64,000 bases of DNA, from the NCBI GenBank assembly GCA_034670025.1, contig JAXMOE010000001.1, positions 248,001-312,000 on the forward strand, in the 5' to 3' direction. A model generated the notes under the pieces. It did no database searches, was not told the DNA's origin, and saw nothing but the letters and a program-made list of their open reading frames with translations. Positions 1-7,970 of the stretch are shown here, one piece after another. The stretch's first letter is position 1. Each line of letters begins with the position of its first letter. This DNA comes from PGYR01 sp034670025 (GTDB lineage Bacteria > Bacteroidota > Ignavibacteria > Kapaibacteriales > UBA2268). The translations under genes and the position numbers were made by a program.

Positions 1-665
1 AATACAAAATAAAGTTTAGTTGCTGACATTTTACTTTTGGGCTTACTACAATTGTCAATGTATTTACTTAACTCATGAACATATTTATTTAGTTGATTCC
101 TTGAACAAATTGTGAATTTGAATTTAGCTTTTTTAATTTTAATCCAAGGTTTAACAGGATTTGTTGTAATAATGTCAGATTCAATCCCAAATTTGAATAT
201 GGATCTCAATCGCTGAATAGAGGTGTTTATAGTTAAGTCCGAATAATTTTCTATCTCCTTCATTTCAAGAGCTCTTCTATTGACAAATTTCGTGATTTCA
301 ACCATGTTGTCTAAATAAAAGTCATTATTATCGACAATCCTTTTGATAGAATTAAGAAAAGTTTCTTTAGTATTATCTTGTATGTGCTGAAACTTTAACT
401 CTTTATATAGCAGAAACAGCTCAGAAAACTTATCAACTCTATTAGTATTAAATCCATTCTCACGATTGTAATATTCGCGAACTCTTTTATCTAAGACTTG
501 TATAGCAAAATCTTTGTTAGTTTTCTTCCAAGGTAAGTTCTTTATTGATTTCCTGTCACCAAATACATAGGTGTGGACATATCCATCCCTCTCAAAACAA
601 TAGACACCTTTTCTGTGATCAGGGTGATCCCATCGTCTTCCTTTCTTTTTTCTAGTCTTTCCCAT
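1..665 (-). CDS. Tyrosine-type phage integrase, N-terminal part (runs off the window)
   Basis: Reading down from the ATG at 665 gives 221 open codons to the window edge, beginning MGKTRKKKGRRWDHPDH. The first ~65 residues are basic (an arm/AP2-like DNA-binding part). Residues ~75-200 look like the helical core-binding (SAM-like) domain of tyrosine recombinases, including a helix with SIQRLRSIFKFGIE followed by TNPVKPWIKIKK, the usual link to the catalytic domain. The catalytic R-H-R-H-Y half lies outside the window. The gene overlaps its upstream neighbour by 14 bp and heads the minus-strand lysogeny cluster, the usual site for an integrase beside its att site. I infer it integrates and, with a directionality factor, excises this prophage. 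The family call is firm by layout, moderate by sequence because no catalytic residue is visible. Confidence 0.75.
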   Translation of the reverse strand, partial: MGKTRKKKGRRWDHPDHRKGVYCFERDGYVHTYVFGDRKSIKNLPWKKTNKDFAIQVLDKRVREYYNRENGFNTNRVDKFSELFLLYKELKFQHIQDNTKETFLNSIKRIVDNNDFYLDNMVEITKFVNRRALEMKEIENYSDLTINTSIQRLRSIFKFGIESDIITTNPVKPWIKIKKAKFKFTICSRNQLNKYVHELSKYIDNCSKPKSKMSATKLYFV

Positions 666-1062
666 GGTTAGTTCTTTCTTTCAATTTTTCAGCAAATAAT
701 ATTATAAATTCGTGTGACTCTTTCTCTTTTATTCGGGAGTTATCGGCTGTAAAAAAAGATAGTAATGTATTCAGTGTATCAGGGAACCAGTTGAAATCAT
801 TCAATAATTCTGGCATAGCAAAATGCCTCTCGATATATGAGAGAGTTGGGAATATAATAGAGCTATCTATCTTGCATTCCTCTAGAGTATATAGTTCAAG
901 TTGACAGAATTTATAGAATTTGTCAGCGTGTTCAAAAAGTGATGAGTACTCTATCAACACCTGATCAACATCCTTATCAGTGTTTGACAGTACAATTCTT
1001 TCAGCAATTCTTAAACATCGAACTCTGAGTCTAATATTAATTTTGTTTTCTGACTGGAGCAA
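652..1062 (-). CDS. Hypothetical protein between repressor and integrase
   Basis: A 136-residue, helix-rich, mildly acidic protein with no signal peptide or membrane segment and no domain I recognise. Its start overlaps the 3' end of the repressor gene by 26 bp, and its stop overlaps the integrase start by 14 bp. The three genes therefore look translationally coupled and should be made together in the lysogen. Later starts inside the frame are possible. The position suggests a role in lysogeny, integration or superinfection immunity, but nothing in the sequence shows it. Confidence 0.6.
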   Translation of the reverse strand: MLQSENKINIRLRVRCLRIAERIVLSNTDKDVDQVLIEYSSLFEHADKFYKFCQLELYTLEECKIDSSIIFPTLSYIERHFAMPELLNDFNWFPDTLNTLLSFFTADNSRIKEKESHEFIILFAEKLKERTNHGKD

Positions 1063-1783
1063 AATCTTTAATCACTTTTTTAACAATACCAAATATCTTA
1101 AAATCTTCTAAGTCACCAAGCTCTATATCTTCAGCATTCTTCGAATCTGACTTTAATAGGATGCTTCCATCCTTTTGATGACACAAGTGTTTCACAATTG
1201 GCATTCCATTTAAGGACCCCACAATTGTACAATCATAACTTGGTTTGCTGTTATAGACTTCAAATATAATTATATCACCCGAAGTCAGACCAGCATCTTC
1301 CATTGAGTCACCATTTACATAGATTGCATCGTGTGAATCTTCATCTATATTCATACCTAAAGCTAACGGCATATATGTAGTTGGCAAATCATTCAAATCA
1401 GTTAACGTCCCAGTCGCTGCACTTGCACTCATAATATGCAACTTAATATTTGCGAGCATCCCTTGAAATTGTTTTGGAACTCTATACAACTCATCTTTCT
1501 TATCTGCAATGTAATCCTCATTTTTCTCTTTAGTCTTAATAGAACTTTTGCTAAGAGCCTCTTTATTAAATGGCTCACCTATTCCGTGTAAGTACCATTC
1601 AATATTAATGCCAGTTTCAGCCAATCTCCTTAATGCCGATTTGTTCTGATAAACTCTATCAGTATTAATGTATGTGTTTATAGTACCAGGTGAGACGCCT
1701 AGTATCTTTGCAAAAACAGTAGGGCTATGATAATGTTCATCAATGAAATCTCTTAGCCTTGATTGTGGTGTATCGCTCATCAT
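1037..1783 (-). CDS. Phage repressor, XRE-type HTH plus S24/LexA-like peptidase
   Basis: A CI/LexA-type repressor of 248 residues (ATG at 1783, or the second ATG at 1780). Residues ~20-65 are a Cro/CI-like helix-turn-helix (FAKILGVSPGTINTYI) ending in a segment with IEWYLHGIGEPF, as in many S24 repressors. Residues ~135-245 are the S24 self-cleavage domain, with the nucleophile in NGDSMED (Ser160) and the general base Lys198 in PIVKHL. The usual Ala-Gly cleavage dipeptide is not present in the linker; the nearest equivalent is SASAATG at ~119-125. It is transcribed away from the early operon across the TAAGAA-rich operator at 1796-1885, which I infer it binds to hold the prophage silent. RecA-stimulated self-cleavage on DNA damage is the family's known behaviour. 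Confidence 0.9.
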   Translation of the reverse strand: MMSDTPQSRLRDFIDEHYHSPTVFAKILGVSPGTINTYINTDRVYQNKSALRRLAETGINIEWYLHGIGEPFNKEALSKSSIKTKEKNEDYIADKKDELYRVPKQFQGMLANIKLHIMSASAATGTLTDLNDLPTTYMPLALGMNIDEDSHDAIYVNGDSMEDAGLTSGDIIIFEVYNSKPSYDCTIVGSLNGMPIVKHLCHQKDGSILLKSDSKNAEDIELGDLEDFKIFGIVKKVIKDFAPVRKQN

Positions 1784-1795
1784 TTACTCAATTAT

Positions 1796-1885
1796 TTAAG
1801 AAAAATATGAAAAATATTAAGAAAAGATTTGTTGTTCTTAAATAATTTATTAAATTCGTAAAGACAGAATAAGAATAAATAAGAA
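1796..1885 (+). promoter_or_regulatory. Early lytic promoter with repressor-type operators (copy 1)
   Basis: TTTG at 1828-1831 and TAAATTCG at 1851-1858 are separated by exactly 19 bases, matching the Bacteroidota promoter pattern TTTG-N19-TAnnTTTG. TTAAGAA at 1817-1823 and TTCTTAA at 1835-1841 form a perfect inverted repeat around the upstream element, so a bound dimer would block the promoter. Further TAAGAA cores start at 1797, 1870 and 1880. A 45-base stretch (1816-1860) matches 10756-10800 at 37 positions. This region separates the repressor from the early operon starting at 1919. Confidence 0.75.
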
Positions 1886-1918
1886 AAACATAATCATTCA
1901 CAATTAGAGGTCATACAA

Positions 1919-2140
1919 ATGCCAGCATATATAATCAAATCAGTTTCCATGGATAAAGATGCTTTTGATTACATCTGTGATGTGGTAGATGGTAAAGATA
2001 AAGCTAGAAAAGACTTTTCAAAAGCTTTTAACTACACTATGCACAAACACATTGCAATGGAAAAAGAAATCATTGAACTTCGTAAGAAACTATTACTGCA
2101 ATCTGACGACCAGTCAGAAGTGAACTTAAGAAAAAATTAA
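1919..2140 (+). CDS. Small early phage protein, unknown function
   Basis: This 73-residue protein is the first gene of the rightward early operon, about 60 bases downstream of the early promoter. It is lysine-rich with a C-terminal helix, and no catalytic motif or HTH is recognisable. The place held by Cro-like proteins in lambdoid phages makes a regulatory role conceivable, but the sequence does not resemble Cro. Its last codons overlap the TAAGAA array of the next promoter region. Confidence 0.6.
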   Translation: MPAYIIKSVSMDKDAFDYICDVVDGKDKARKDFSKAFNYTMHKHIAMEKEIIELRKKLLLQSDDQSEVNLRKN

Positions 2141-2198
2141 GAAAATGCAAAGTAAAAAAACGAAGCATTTTAAGAACGGATAAGAAAGAGTTTAAGAA
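2126..2198 (+). promoter_or_regulatory. Phased TAAGAA array ahead of the second early gene
   Basis: Five TAAGAA cores on one strand start at 2127, 2138, 2171, 2181 and 2193. The spacings of 11, 33, 10 and 12 bases put all of them on about the same face of the helix. The array begins inside the end of the 1919 gene and runs to the start codon at 2202. The same word marks the operators at 1796-1885 and 10746-10845, so I infer binding of the same repressor or an early regulator. No clear promoter hexamers were found here. Confidence 0.5.
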
Positions 2199-2201
2199 TA
2201 T

Positions 2202-2408
2202 ATGAATATTGAAATAAGAAAAACGGAACGAAAGCAAAGAGCTATTAGACTTAATGATGCCGAAAAGGCTGACTTGCACACGGTAGCCAAGTCAATATTG
2301 GATTTAACGGAATCAGAAGCAGTAGCGATGATATTCACAGCAATAGCAGAAGAGTATCGAAAGAATAAAGACTCAGAAGAGATTAACATAAAAATAAAAA
2401 AGGGATAG
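2202..2408 (+). CDS. Small early phage protein, possibly DNA-binding
   Basis: A 68-residue protein rich in Lys/Arg at both ends. It starts with a short strand (MNIEIRKTERKQRAIRLN) followed by two predicted helices, a layout loosely like ribbon-helix-helix proteins; this resemblance is weak. The start ATG directly follows the TAAGAA array, so its expression is probably controlled by whatever binds there. The stop codon lies inside the first hairpin of the 2402-2456 leader. Confidence 0.5.
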   Translation: MNIEIRKTERKQRAIRLNDAEKADLHTVAKSILDLTESEAVAMIFTAIAEEYRKNKDSEEINIKIKKG

Positions 2409-2456
2409 CTTTTGTAAGCTACCCCAAAGAGTTGCAATGAGTGGACGCTCATTTGC
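2402..2456 (+). promoter_or_regulatory. Two consecutive RNA hairpins in a leader
   Basis: The first hairpin, 2402-2425, pairs TAGCTT with AAGCTA around a TTGT loop, extended by GGG/CCC across one mismatch. The second, 2434-2456, pairs GCAATGAG with CTCATTTGC (one bulged T) around a six-base loop. Neither is followed by a T-run, so they do not look like intrinsic terminators. They lie in the 81-base gap before the gene at 2490, whose AAGGAG ribosome site follows at about 2478. A processing site or translational control element is possible. Confidence 0.4.
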
Positions 2457-2489
2457 CATGTAAATTCACAACAAATATAAGGAGAAGTT

Positions 2490-2771
2490 ATGGAACTTCA
2501 AAATTATTTCCCCAGAGACGACATTAGAAGGAAAGCCGAAGATGTTGCAAAGTACATAGTAGAAGAGGTAAGACCTGACGAGAGGGACGAGGCACTCTAT
2601 TCAATTTTCTTAGAAGTAGAAAATGAATTGAGAAAAAAAGGAGATACATTCTCCTCTCAATTCACTTGTTCTGAACTTCTCGAAAAACTATTTACAAAAT
2701 CAAGAGACGGTCGCTATTTGGTAGCAGTTAAAGACGGCAGTTCAGTAAAACTACTAAGTCAAAATGCCTGA
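2490..2771 (+). CDS. Early phage protein, unknown function
   Basis: A 93-residue acidic, helical protein with a strong ribosome binding site (AAGGAG, 6 bases before ATG). No family is recognised. Its stop overlaps the next gene's ATG by 8 bp (ATGCCTGA), so the two are translationally coupled and may act together. There is no signal peptide or membrane segment. Confidence 0.6.
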   Translation: MELQNYFPRDDIRRKAEDVAKYIVEEVRPDERDEALYSIFLEVENELRKKGDTFSSQFTCSELLEKLFTKSRDGRYLVAVKDGSSVKLLSQNA

Positions 2772-3033
2772 GATAATAGACAAATACAGACTTATGAGTA
2801 TCACAGAAGCCTCAAAGGCCTTTAAGATATGTCGTGAGGAATTAACAAAATGTTTCCATAGAGGTCTCAAATACCAAAAGGTTGGTACAAGGAAAAAAGT
2901 GTGCTGGCAGTGGTGGATTGACTACATGGAATCTGAAAATAATAATCAGCCAAAATCAAAACCTAAAAAAAGTAAGAAAAGTGGAATGTTCAAAATGGAT
3001 AAGTCCACACGAGAATCAATTTATTCACTATAA
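2764..3033 (+). CDS. Excisionase/MerR-like helix-turn-helix protein
   Basis: Residues ~11-57 of this 89-residue protein follow the HTH_17/excisionase pattern: a first helix SITEASKAFKI, a recognition helix REELTKCFHRG, a KVGTRKKV wing and an aromatic closing helix WWIDYME. The C-terminal 30 residues are a basic lysine-rich tail. Such proteins bend DNA at attachment sites (Xis) or act as small transcription regulators. Because an integrase is present and this gene is in the early lytic operon, it is the best candidate for the recombination directionality factor. That role is inferred. Confidence 0.55.
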   Translation: MPEIIDKYRLMSITEASKAFKICREELTKCFHRGLKYQKVGTRKKVCWQWWIDYMESENNNQPKSKPKKSKKSGMFKMDKSTRESIYSL

Positions 3034-3047
3034 AGGAAATAAAAATT

Positions 3048-4076
3048 ATGCCATTAAATATAATAAAATCGAACGAAGAAATTAAAATAAGTAGAGTAGT
3101 AGGATTAATCTACGGCTTTCCAGGGAGTGGTAAAACATCCACAGCAAACACATCTAATAATCCTGTCACACTTGACTTTGACAACGGTTCTCACCGTTCA
3201 GGATTTAGGAAAGACGTAATGCGTATAGATAGATGGGAAGACATCCAGTCAAATATGAAGTCATTTTTTAATGCAATAGAGACTTACGACACAGTAGTTA
3301 TTGATACAATCTCTACATGCTTAGATTATATAGGAGAATACTTAGTTAGAAATGACCCAAAACTCGGGAACAATAAACTAAGATATTATGGAGCATTGAA
3401 AGATACATTTGGAAAGTTTGTACAGGCACTCAAAACAAACGGTAAAGATTTAATCTTTATTGCTCAAGTAAAAGAGAAAGAAGAAAATGGTGTATCGGTA
3501 AAGAGACCTGATATAACTGGTGGTTCTTATGACATTGTTACTTCACTTTGTGACTTCATTGGCTACCAATACTATAAGGACAAAATCAGAGAATTAGATT
3601 TTGACCCAACTGAAGAATACATTGGTAAAAACCCTATGAGTTTCGATAAAGTAGATTTACCTAACTATGCTACTGAACCTGACTTTTTCTCACATAGAAT
3701 AGAAGAAATTAAAGATAGGCTAGGGAATATCTCTCAAGAGCAAAAGGAAGCAGCAGACACGGTTAAAAATATAATATTGGAAATCAAATCAGTTAAGACT
3801 GTAGATGATCTGAATACTGTTGTTAGTGATATCAAGAATGCTGGCCATCCAAAGCCGATTATTTCTCAAATTAAAAAATCAATATCTGATAAGATGAATG
3901 AGATAGGTGCAAAACTCAATAAAGAATCTAATCTGTATGAGTTGGTTGAGGCTGATGCTAAAAAACCTACAAAAGCTAAAGAGAAAAAAGCACCAGAGCC
4001 AAGAGCCGAACATGCCGAAGAGGAAGTGCCTGCTAAGACGAATGAGACTAAGAAAGAAGAGGAGTCAGTATTTTGA
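3048..4076 (+). CDS. Phage P-loop ATPase (AAA_24/RecA-like recombination ATPase)
   Basis: In this 342-residue protein, residues 23-30 are a Walker A motif (GFPGSGKT) and ~83-87 a Walker B motif (VVIDT). The core (~15-235) resembles phage nucleotide-binding proteins of the AAA_24 group, some of which (Sak4-like) act in single-strand annealing. The last ~100 residues are a charged Lys/Glu/Pro/Ala tail, probably disordered. The gene overlaps the nuclease gene at 4073 by 4 bp (ATP then nuclease), a common recombination pair in phage early operons. I infer a role in phage recombination or replication-fork processing. The ATPase call is strong and the exact activity is open. Confidence 0.8.
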   Translation: MPLNIIKSNEEIKISRVVGLIYGFPGSGKTSTANTSNNPVTLDFDNGSHRSGFRKDVMRIDRWEDIQSNMKSFFNAIETYDTVVIDTISTCLDYIGEYLVRNDPKLGNNKLRYYGALKDTFGKFVQALKTNGKDLIFIAQVKEKEENGVSVKRPDITGGSYDIVTSLCDFIGYQYYKDKIRELDFDPTEEYIGKNPMSFDKVDLPNYATEPDFFSHRIEEIKDRLGNISQEQKEAADTVKNIILEIKSVKTVDDLNTVVSDIKNAGHPKPIISQIKKSISDKMNEIGAKLNKESNLYELVEADAKKPTKAKEKKAPEPRAEHAEEEVPAKTNETKKEEESVF

Positions 4077-4729
4077 TAAAGGTATCAGTATCAACACTCG
4101 ACACATTTAATAAATATATCAATGGACATACCAATAGAGCAGGCAATTTAATGTACCCTGACGTAGAGAGTTTCCTTGAATATTTAGATAGCGATTATGT
4201 ATCTACTGCCAAAATGCAATATGGAACTGCTGTAGATGCAATCATTGAAAATCCTGATAAGTATTGGAATGCAAGGACTCGGGAATATATATATGATGGG
4301 ATAGTAGTTCCTGAGGAATACATTTCTAAGATAACACCATTCTTTGATTATAACTTTCCATTTCAAGTAAGTGGTAAAACAGAATTTAAGATTGGCGACA
4401 CAACGGTTATTCTTTCAGCAAGAGCAGACCAATTGCACGGACTTGACACAGTAGAATTTAAGACAGTCTGGAATGGTTATTCCTATGAAAAGTATGATAA
4501 ATCAGTTCAATGGAAGTGCTACAACTTAATTTATGACACCCCTAGAGTGAGGTATGTAGTAGCTGATTCTAAAGTTAATTCAGGTGGAGATATAAAGCTT
4601 AAGAGTGTATATCAATTTTATCTCTATCGAGAATCAACACATTACTTAGAGATTAGCTCACTTTTATCACAGTTAGTTGACTTCCTAATAACCCACAATC
4701 GAATCGAAAAAATGGAGAAAGCAGTATGA
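4073..4729 (+). CDS. PD-(D/E)XK exonuclease, RecE/lambda-Exo/Cas4-like
   Basis: A 218-residue protein with the expected order of nuclease motifs. GTAVDAII is at ~51-58 (the helix carrying the family's early acidic residue). Asp119 in ARADQ is followed by Glu128-Phe-Lys130 in VEFKT, giving the D-x(n)-ExK core, and Gln146 in SVQWKCYN fits motif IV of this superfamily. Start and stop overlap the neighbours by 4 bp each, so it is coupled to the ATPase before it. The likely role is 5'-3' resection of double-stranded DNA to feed annealing. No RecT/Beta annealase is recognisable nearby, so the ATPase may replace it. Confidence 0.8.
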   Translation: MIKVSVSTLDTFNKYINGHTNRAGNLMYPDVESFLEYLDSDYVSTAKMQYGTAVDAIIENPDKYWNARTREYIYDGIVVPEEYISKITPFFDYNFPFQVSGKTEFKIGDTTVILSARADQLHGLDTVEFKTVWNGYSYEKYDKSVQWKCYNLIYDTPRVRYVVADSKVNSGGDIKLKSVYQFYLYRESTHYLEISSLLSQLVDFLITHNRIEKMEKAV

Positions 4730-5019
4730 CAACATCAAACATTACAGAAGACCATAAATTCTTTCTTGTCACTTTTGGATGTGTTGCATGCCCCGGTGCA
4801 CAATACAGGGTAAGATATGGGAAAGTACAAACAGAGGTAGGGGATTATTTAGATATAAGACCTTATGACGAACCGAATAGAATATTCAGGATAAGAAAAA
4901 AAGATGCTTATGACACTTTGGACGAAGCGAAACATAAAGCATTATCATTAATAGAATCTAATACAGTAACGGCTAAATCAGTATTAGACTCATCAGTACA
5001 ATTATTAAAATTTAATTAA
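4726..5019 (+). CDS. Early phage protein, unknown function
   Basis: A 97-residue protein coupled to the nuclease gene by a 4-bp ATGA overlap. It contains CVACPG near residue 18 and several short beta-strand-like segments, but no recognisable domain. Its position inside the recombination block suggests an accessory part in DNA processing; this is only context. Confidence 0.55.
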   Translation: MTTSNITEDHKFFLVTFGCVACPGAQYRVRYGKVQTEVGDYLDIRPYDEPNRIFRIRKKDAYDTLDEAKHKALSLIESNTVTAKSVLDSSVQLLKFN

Positions 5020-5031
5020 GGAGAAATAGCC

Positions 5032-6309
5032 ATGCAAATTCAAAAAATTAACATTCGTTCCGTTTTAGGAATAGAAGAATTCGAACTATTCCCAAACAAG
5101 GTAAATAAAATATCTGGTAAGAATGGGAAAGGAAAGACATCAATAATAGAAGCTATCAAAACCGCCCTCGGTGGTGGTAATGATGCTGAGTTAATTCACA
5201 AGGGAGAAGACGAGGGAGAGATAGTCATCATATTTGACAATAATATGCATCTGAAAAGGAGAATCCGTGGACCCAAAGCAGGTATATTCGAACTCCATGA
5301 TTCAGATGGAAGAGAAATCAAATCACCTCAAAAACAACTAAACAAACTCTACGATGCTATAGCTGTTAATCCTGTAGAGTTTATCAATGTAAAAGATAAG
5401 GAGAGAGTAGAATTATTACTCGAAGCACTTCCAGTTGACTTAAACTTAGAAGAATTGTTATCTTATATAATCAGTGAGATTGATTTACTAGGAACAGCTA
5501 AGGATAAGCGTGAGAGCTTGCAAGATGTTTATGAAAGGAAATACACAAACGCACTTGAATTTATTGATGATATTCTGAAAGAATTATCTGACGAAAGGAG
5601 ATATTTAAAGCGTTCACTAGACCAAGCAAAAGCAACAATAGAACCACTCTCACAATCAATAGTGGAGTTGGATATAGATGAGGATGAGGTCAAAGAAGAG
5701 ATTGCACAAATCAATGAAAAACTTGAAAAAGCATCAGATCAATTCAATAGAAACTTATCTGAAATCCAAGAAGAGTATGATAAAGCAGTTGAAAAATTAC
5801 GTGATAAAAAAGAAAAGTCAACAGACGAGCTTAAAGACAGATATAGCAACTTTAAGAGTGAGAAAACCAATGCAAGAACTTCCTTGCAGGAGAAGTTAGA
5901 TACTTCGGCCGCACTCTTAAAAACAAAAGAAGAGCTAGAGAATCAAAAGAACAAAGCTAAGACTTTAGAAAAACAATGGGATGACCAACAGACCTCTATT
6001 CAGAACTTAAGAGATTACAAATCCACTCTACTAAAATCAATACCAATTGATGGATTAGAACTCAACGACGGAGTAATATATAGAGGTGGAGTGCCTTATT
6101 CCAAACTAAATAAAGCACAACAGTTAGAAATAGCAATTGAGGTTGCTAAGCTTAGAACCAAAGACATCGGTGTTATATGTGTAGATGGAATTGAAATACT
6201 TGACTCCGACAGTCAAAAATTACTATTCGAGAAGTTTGAAAACTCTGGACTACAATTCTTCCTAACAGAAGTATCAGATAATGAAGAATTAGAAATAACA
6301 ACGGATTGA
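5032..6309 (+). CDS. SbcC/RecF-like ATPase with coiled coil
   Basis: The N-terminal half-domain of this 425-residue protein has the Rad50/SbcC layout: MQIQKINIRSVLGIEEFEL, then Walker A GKNGKGKT at 29-36. Residues ~150-340 are a charged coiled coil. The C-terminal part has a signature-like stretch (SKLNKAQQLEIAIEVA) and a Walker B-like strand (GVICVDGIEI). It is much shorter than cellular SbcC and has no CxxC zinc hook. Phages often carry such mini-SMC ATPases next to nucleases. Here it follows the PD-(D/E)XK nuclease, so I infer a role in end processing or recombination. A good ribosome site (AAGGAG) precedes the ATG. Confidence 0.8.
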   Translation: MQIQKINIRSVLGIEEFELFPNKVNKISGKNGKGKTSIIEAIKTALGGGNDAELIHKGEDEGEIVIIFDNNMHLKRRIRGPKAGIFELHDSDGREIKSPQKQLNKLYDAIAVNPVEFINVKDKERVELLLEALPVDLNLEELLSYIISEIDLLGTAKDKRESLQDVYERKYTNALEFIDDILKELSDERRYLKRSLDQAKATIEPLSQSIVELDIDEDEVKEEIAQINEKLEKASDQFNRNLSEIQEEYDKAVEKLRDKKEKSTDELKDRYSNFKSEKTNARTSLQEKLDTSAALLKTKEELENQKNKAKTLEKQWDDQQTSIQNLRDYKSTLLKSIPIDGLELNDGVIYRGGVPYSKLNKAQQLEIAIEVAKLRTKDIGVICVDGIEILDSDSQKLLFEKFENSGLQFFLTEVSDNEELEITTD

Positions 6310-6318
6310 GGAAGGATA

Positions 6319-6570
6319 ATGGCATTTATAAATATTGACATTAACATTGATGAATACATAGATGAAGTTTCTGATGACTCACTCCTAAGGGAAGTGAAGC
6401 GAAGAAATAAGCAAGCTAATAGTTTATTTAACAGACTTGATGAAGATACTGAATTTCCTATTAAAATAAATGGTATGGATGATGAGATAAAGAAAGATAT
6501 TCTCATAAAGTGGCTTGGTGAAAATTTCAAAAGATTATCTATAACTGAATTTGAACAAAAATTTAATTGA
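6319..6570 (+). CDS. Small acidic early protein, unknown function
   Basis: An 83-residue, strongly acidic, helical protein whose N-terminus repeats short Ile/Asp units (NIDINIDEYIDE). It sits 9 bases after the SbcC-like gene and 11 before the helicase gene, in the same operon. Highly acidic small phage proteins are sometimes DNA mimics or inhibitors of host nucleases, but nothing specific supports that here. Confidence 0.55.
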   Translation: MAFINIDINIDEYIDEVSDDSLLREVKRRNKQANSLFNRLDEDTEFPIKINGMDDEIKKDILIKWLGENFKRLSITEFEQKFN

Positions 6571-6581
6571 GATAGATCTAT

Positions 6582-7547
6582 ATGAAACTACGTAAATACC
6601 AAGAGGATGTAAAGTCCAAGATACGAGAATCGTTCCGAAAGGGCAATCAGAGTGTAATGCTCCAATTGCCCACAGGAGCAGGGAAGACGGTATCGTTTGT
6701 GAACATAGCAAAAGATGTTATTGACAATGGGAAAAAGGTATTGATACTGGTCCACCGATTAGAATTAATTAATCAAACATTTGATAAATGTCTTAGACAT
6801 CATATGCAAGTTTCTGTCATTCATTCATCACATGTTTATAAGAAATACTGTCCACTACAAATTGCATCAGTAGCAACATTAGCGAATAGAGTTAGAGGTA
6901 AGAAGTCCAAAACACTTCCTGAAAATGTAGATTTAATTATAATAGATGAAGCTCATCACGCAACTGCAAACAGTTGGAGAGATATTCTTAAGTTCTATCC
7001 TGAGGCAAAAGTGTTAGGAGTAACTGCCACACCTATTCGAGCAAATGGTGAAGGCTTTGAAGATTTATTTGATGAATTGATTGTTGGTGTAACTCCAAAA
7101 TATCTAATCGAAAACGGATATTTAGCTAAGCCAAGACTGTTTGTTAATCCATTGAGGTTCGACCTTTCACAAGTTAAAGTGAAGTCAACAGGAGATTATA
7201 ACGAAAGGGATTTGGTAAATAGCTATGAGCAGTCAACCACTTACGGAGACCTTATAAAAACATGGAGAGACAAAGCACTCGATATGAAAACGGTTGTGTT
7301 TGGAATTAACATTGACCATGTTAAGAAAATTGTCGAAGCATTTAATGAAGAGGGAATACCTGCAGTCCACTTGTCATCTGACTTTGATACTAGAACAAGG
7401 AATAGAGTAATCAAAGACTTCATAGTAAAGGATAGCTACCAGTACGGTGATATGACCGAAGACGAGAAAGCGGAATTAGATGCTACATTCTACATTCTCA
7501 CAAACGAACTGTTGAACCTCAATCAAGCAATGGAGGTAAAGCAATGA
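6582..7547 (+). CDS. Superfamily-2 DEAH helicase lacking the end of its second domain
   Basis: Clear motifs in this 321-residue protein: motif I PTGAGKT (30-36), Ia (ILVHRLELI), motif II DEAH (122-125), motif III TATP (148-151), and in the second domain motif IV-like VVFGINIDHV with HLSSDFD. After TRTRNRVIKDF (~275) the family should continue through motif V (EGxD) and motif VI (QxxGRxxR). Instead there are about 45 unrelated residues ending MTEDEKAELDATFYILTNELLNLNQ. Relatives in phages are typically ~450-550 residues. A deletion fusing the helicase to a small downstream gene would explain this. Without the arginine finger of motif VI, strand separation is doubtful. Confidence 0.8.
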   Translation: MKLRKYQEDVKSKIRESFRKGNQSVMLQLPTGAGKTVSFVNIAKDVIDNGKKVLILVHRLELINQTFDKCLRHHMQVSVIHSSHVYKKYCPLQIASVATLANRVRGKKSKTLPENVDLIIIDEAHHATANSWRDILKFYPEAKVLGVTATPIRANGEGFEDLFDELIVGVTPKYLIENGYLAKPRLFVNPLRFDLSQVKVKSTGDYNERDLVNSYEQSTTYGDLIKTWRDKALDMKTVVFGINIDHVKKIVEAFNEEGIPAVHLSSDFDTRTRNRVIKDFIVKDSYQYGDMTEDEKAELDATFYILTNELLNLNQAMEVKQ

Positions 7548-7894
7548 AAAACAAAGAGAAACAAGAGCTACTTGAGAAAATAGACTCTTTAACAAACAAC
7601 AACACTGCACTACAATTTGCATACACCGAGCTAAAAGCAAAGTATGATAAAGTTGCTTGGGTGAATGGAGCAACCAAATTTGTTTCCTTCCTAGAGTATT
7701 CTAAGCTAGAAGCTAAATACCACAAAGAATGTTTTAAAAACAGAAAACAAGAAAAGTCCATAGTCAGATTAGAAAGTGCAGAAAAAATACTTAAGAATAG
7801 GAATGAGAAACTAGAACAATTGATTCATGAGCTAAGAGGATATAAAGGCCCAATAGTTCTTGATAGAACTCATTCATACAGCCAAGAAGAATAA
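7544..7894 (+). CDS. Coiled-coil early protein, unknown function
   Basis: A 116-residue protein, predicted largely coiled coil (residues ~3-40 and ~60-100, many Glu/Lys and Leu at heptad spacing). It overlaps the helicase stop by 4 bp and is the last gene of the first early operon; a terminator follows at 7938-7970. No family recognised. Confidence 0.6.
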   Translation: MKNKEKQELLEKIDSLTNNNTALQFAYTELKAKYDKVAWVNGATKFVSFLEYSKLEAKYHKECFKNRKQEKSIVRLESAEKILKNRNEKLEQLIHELRGYKGPIVLDRTHSYSQEE

Positions 7895-7897
7895 TAC

Positions 7898-7934
7898 AGC
7901 AGACTTAATCTCTCTCATTTCAGGATACACTGCT
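7898..7934 (+). repeat. Hairpin with the ATCTCTCTCATTT loop word (copy A)
   Basis: AGCAG (7898-7902) pairs with CTGCT (7930-7934). The loop contains ATCTCTCTCATTT (7908-7920), followed by CAGGAT and ACAC. Almost the same word order recurs at 18396-18440, and the ATCTCTCTCA core sits in a third hairpin loop at 12252-12288. It lies directly after the stop of the 7544 gene and before a terminator, so it would be in the 3' end of the early transcript. Confidence 0.4.
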
Positions 7935-7937
7935 AAC

Positions 7938-7970
7938 ACCCTGCTGATTTACGTCAGTGGGGTTTTTTTT
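7938..7970 (+). terminator. Terminator of the early operon
   Basis: A CCCTGCTGA / TCAGTGGGG stem (with wobble pairs) is followed by eight T. The same CCCT..CT/AGTGGGG-TTTTTT design recurs at 8757-8783 and 10660-10694. Confidence 0.8.

Noticed and set aside
2070..2452. Two minus-strand frames opposite the early genes
   Set aside because: They mirror the plus-strand genes with lopsided Phe/Leu/Ser content and lie antisense to well-supported early genes.
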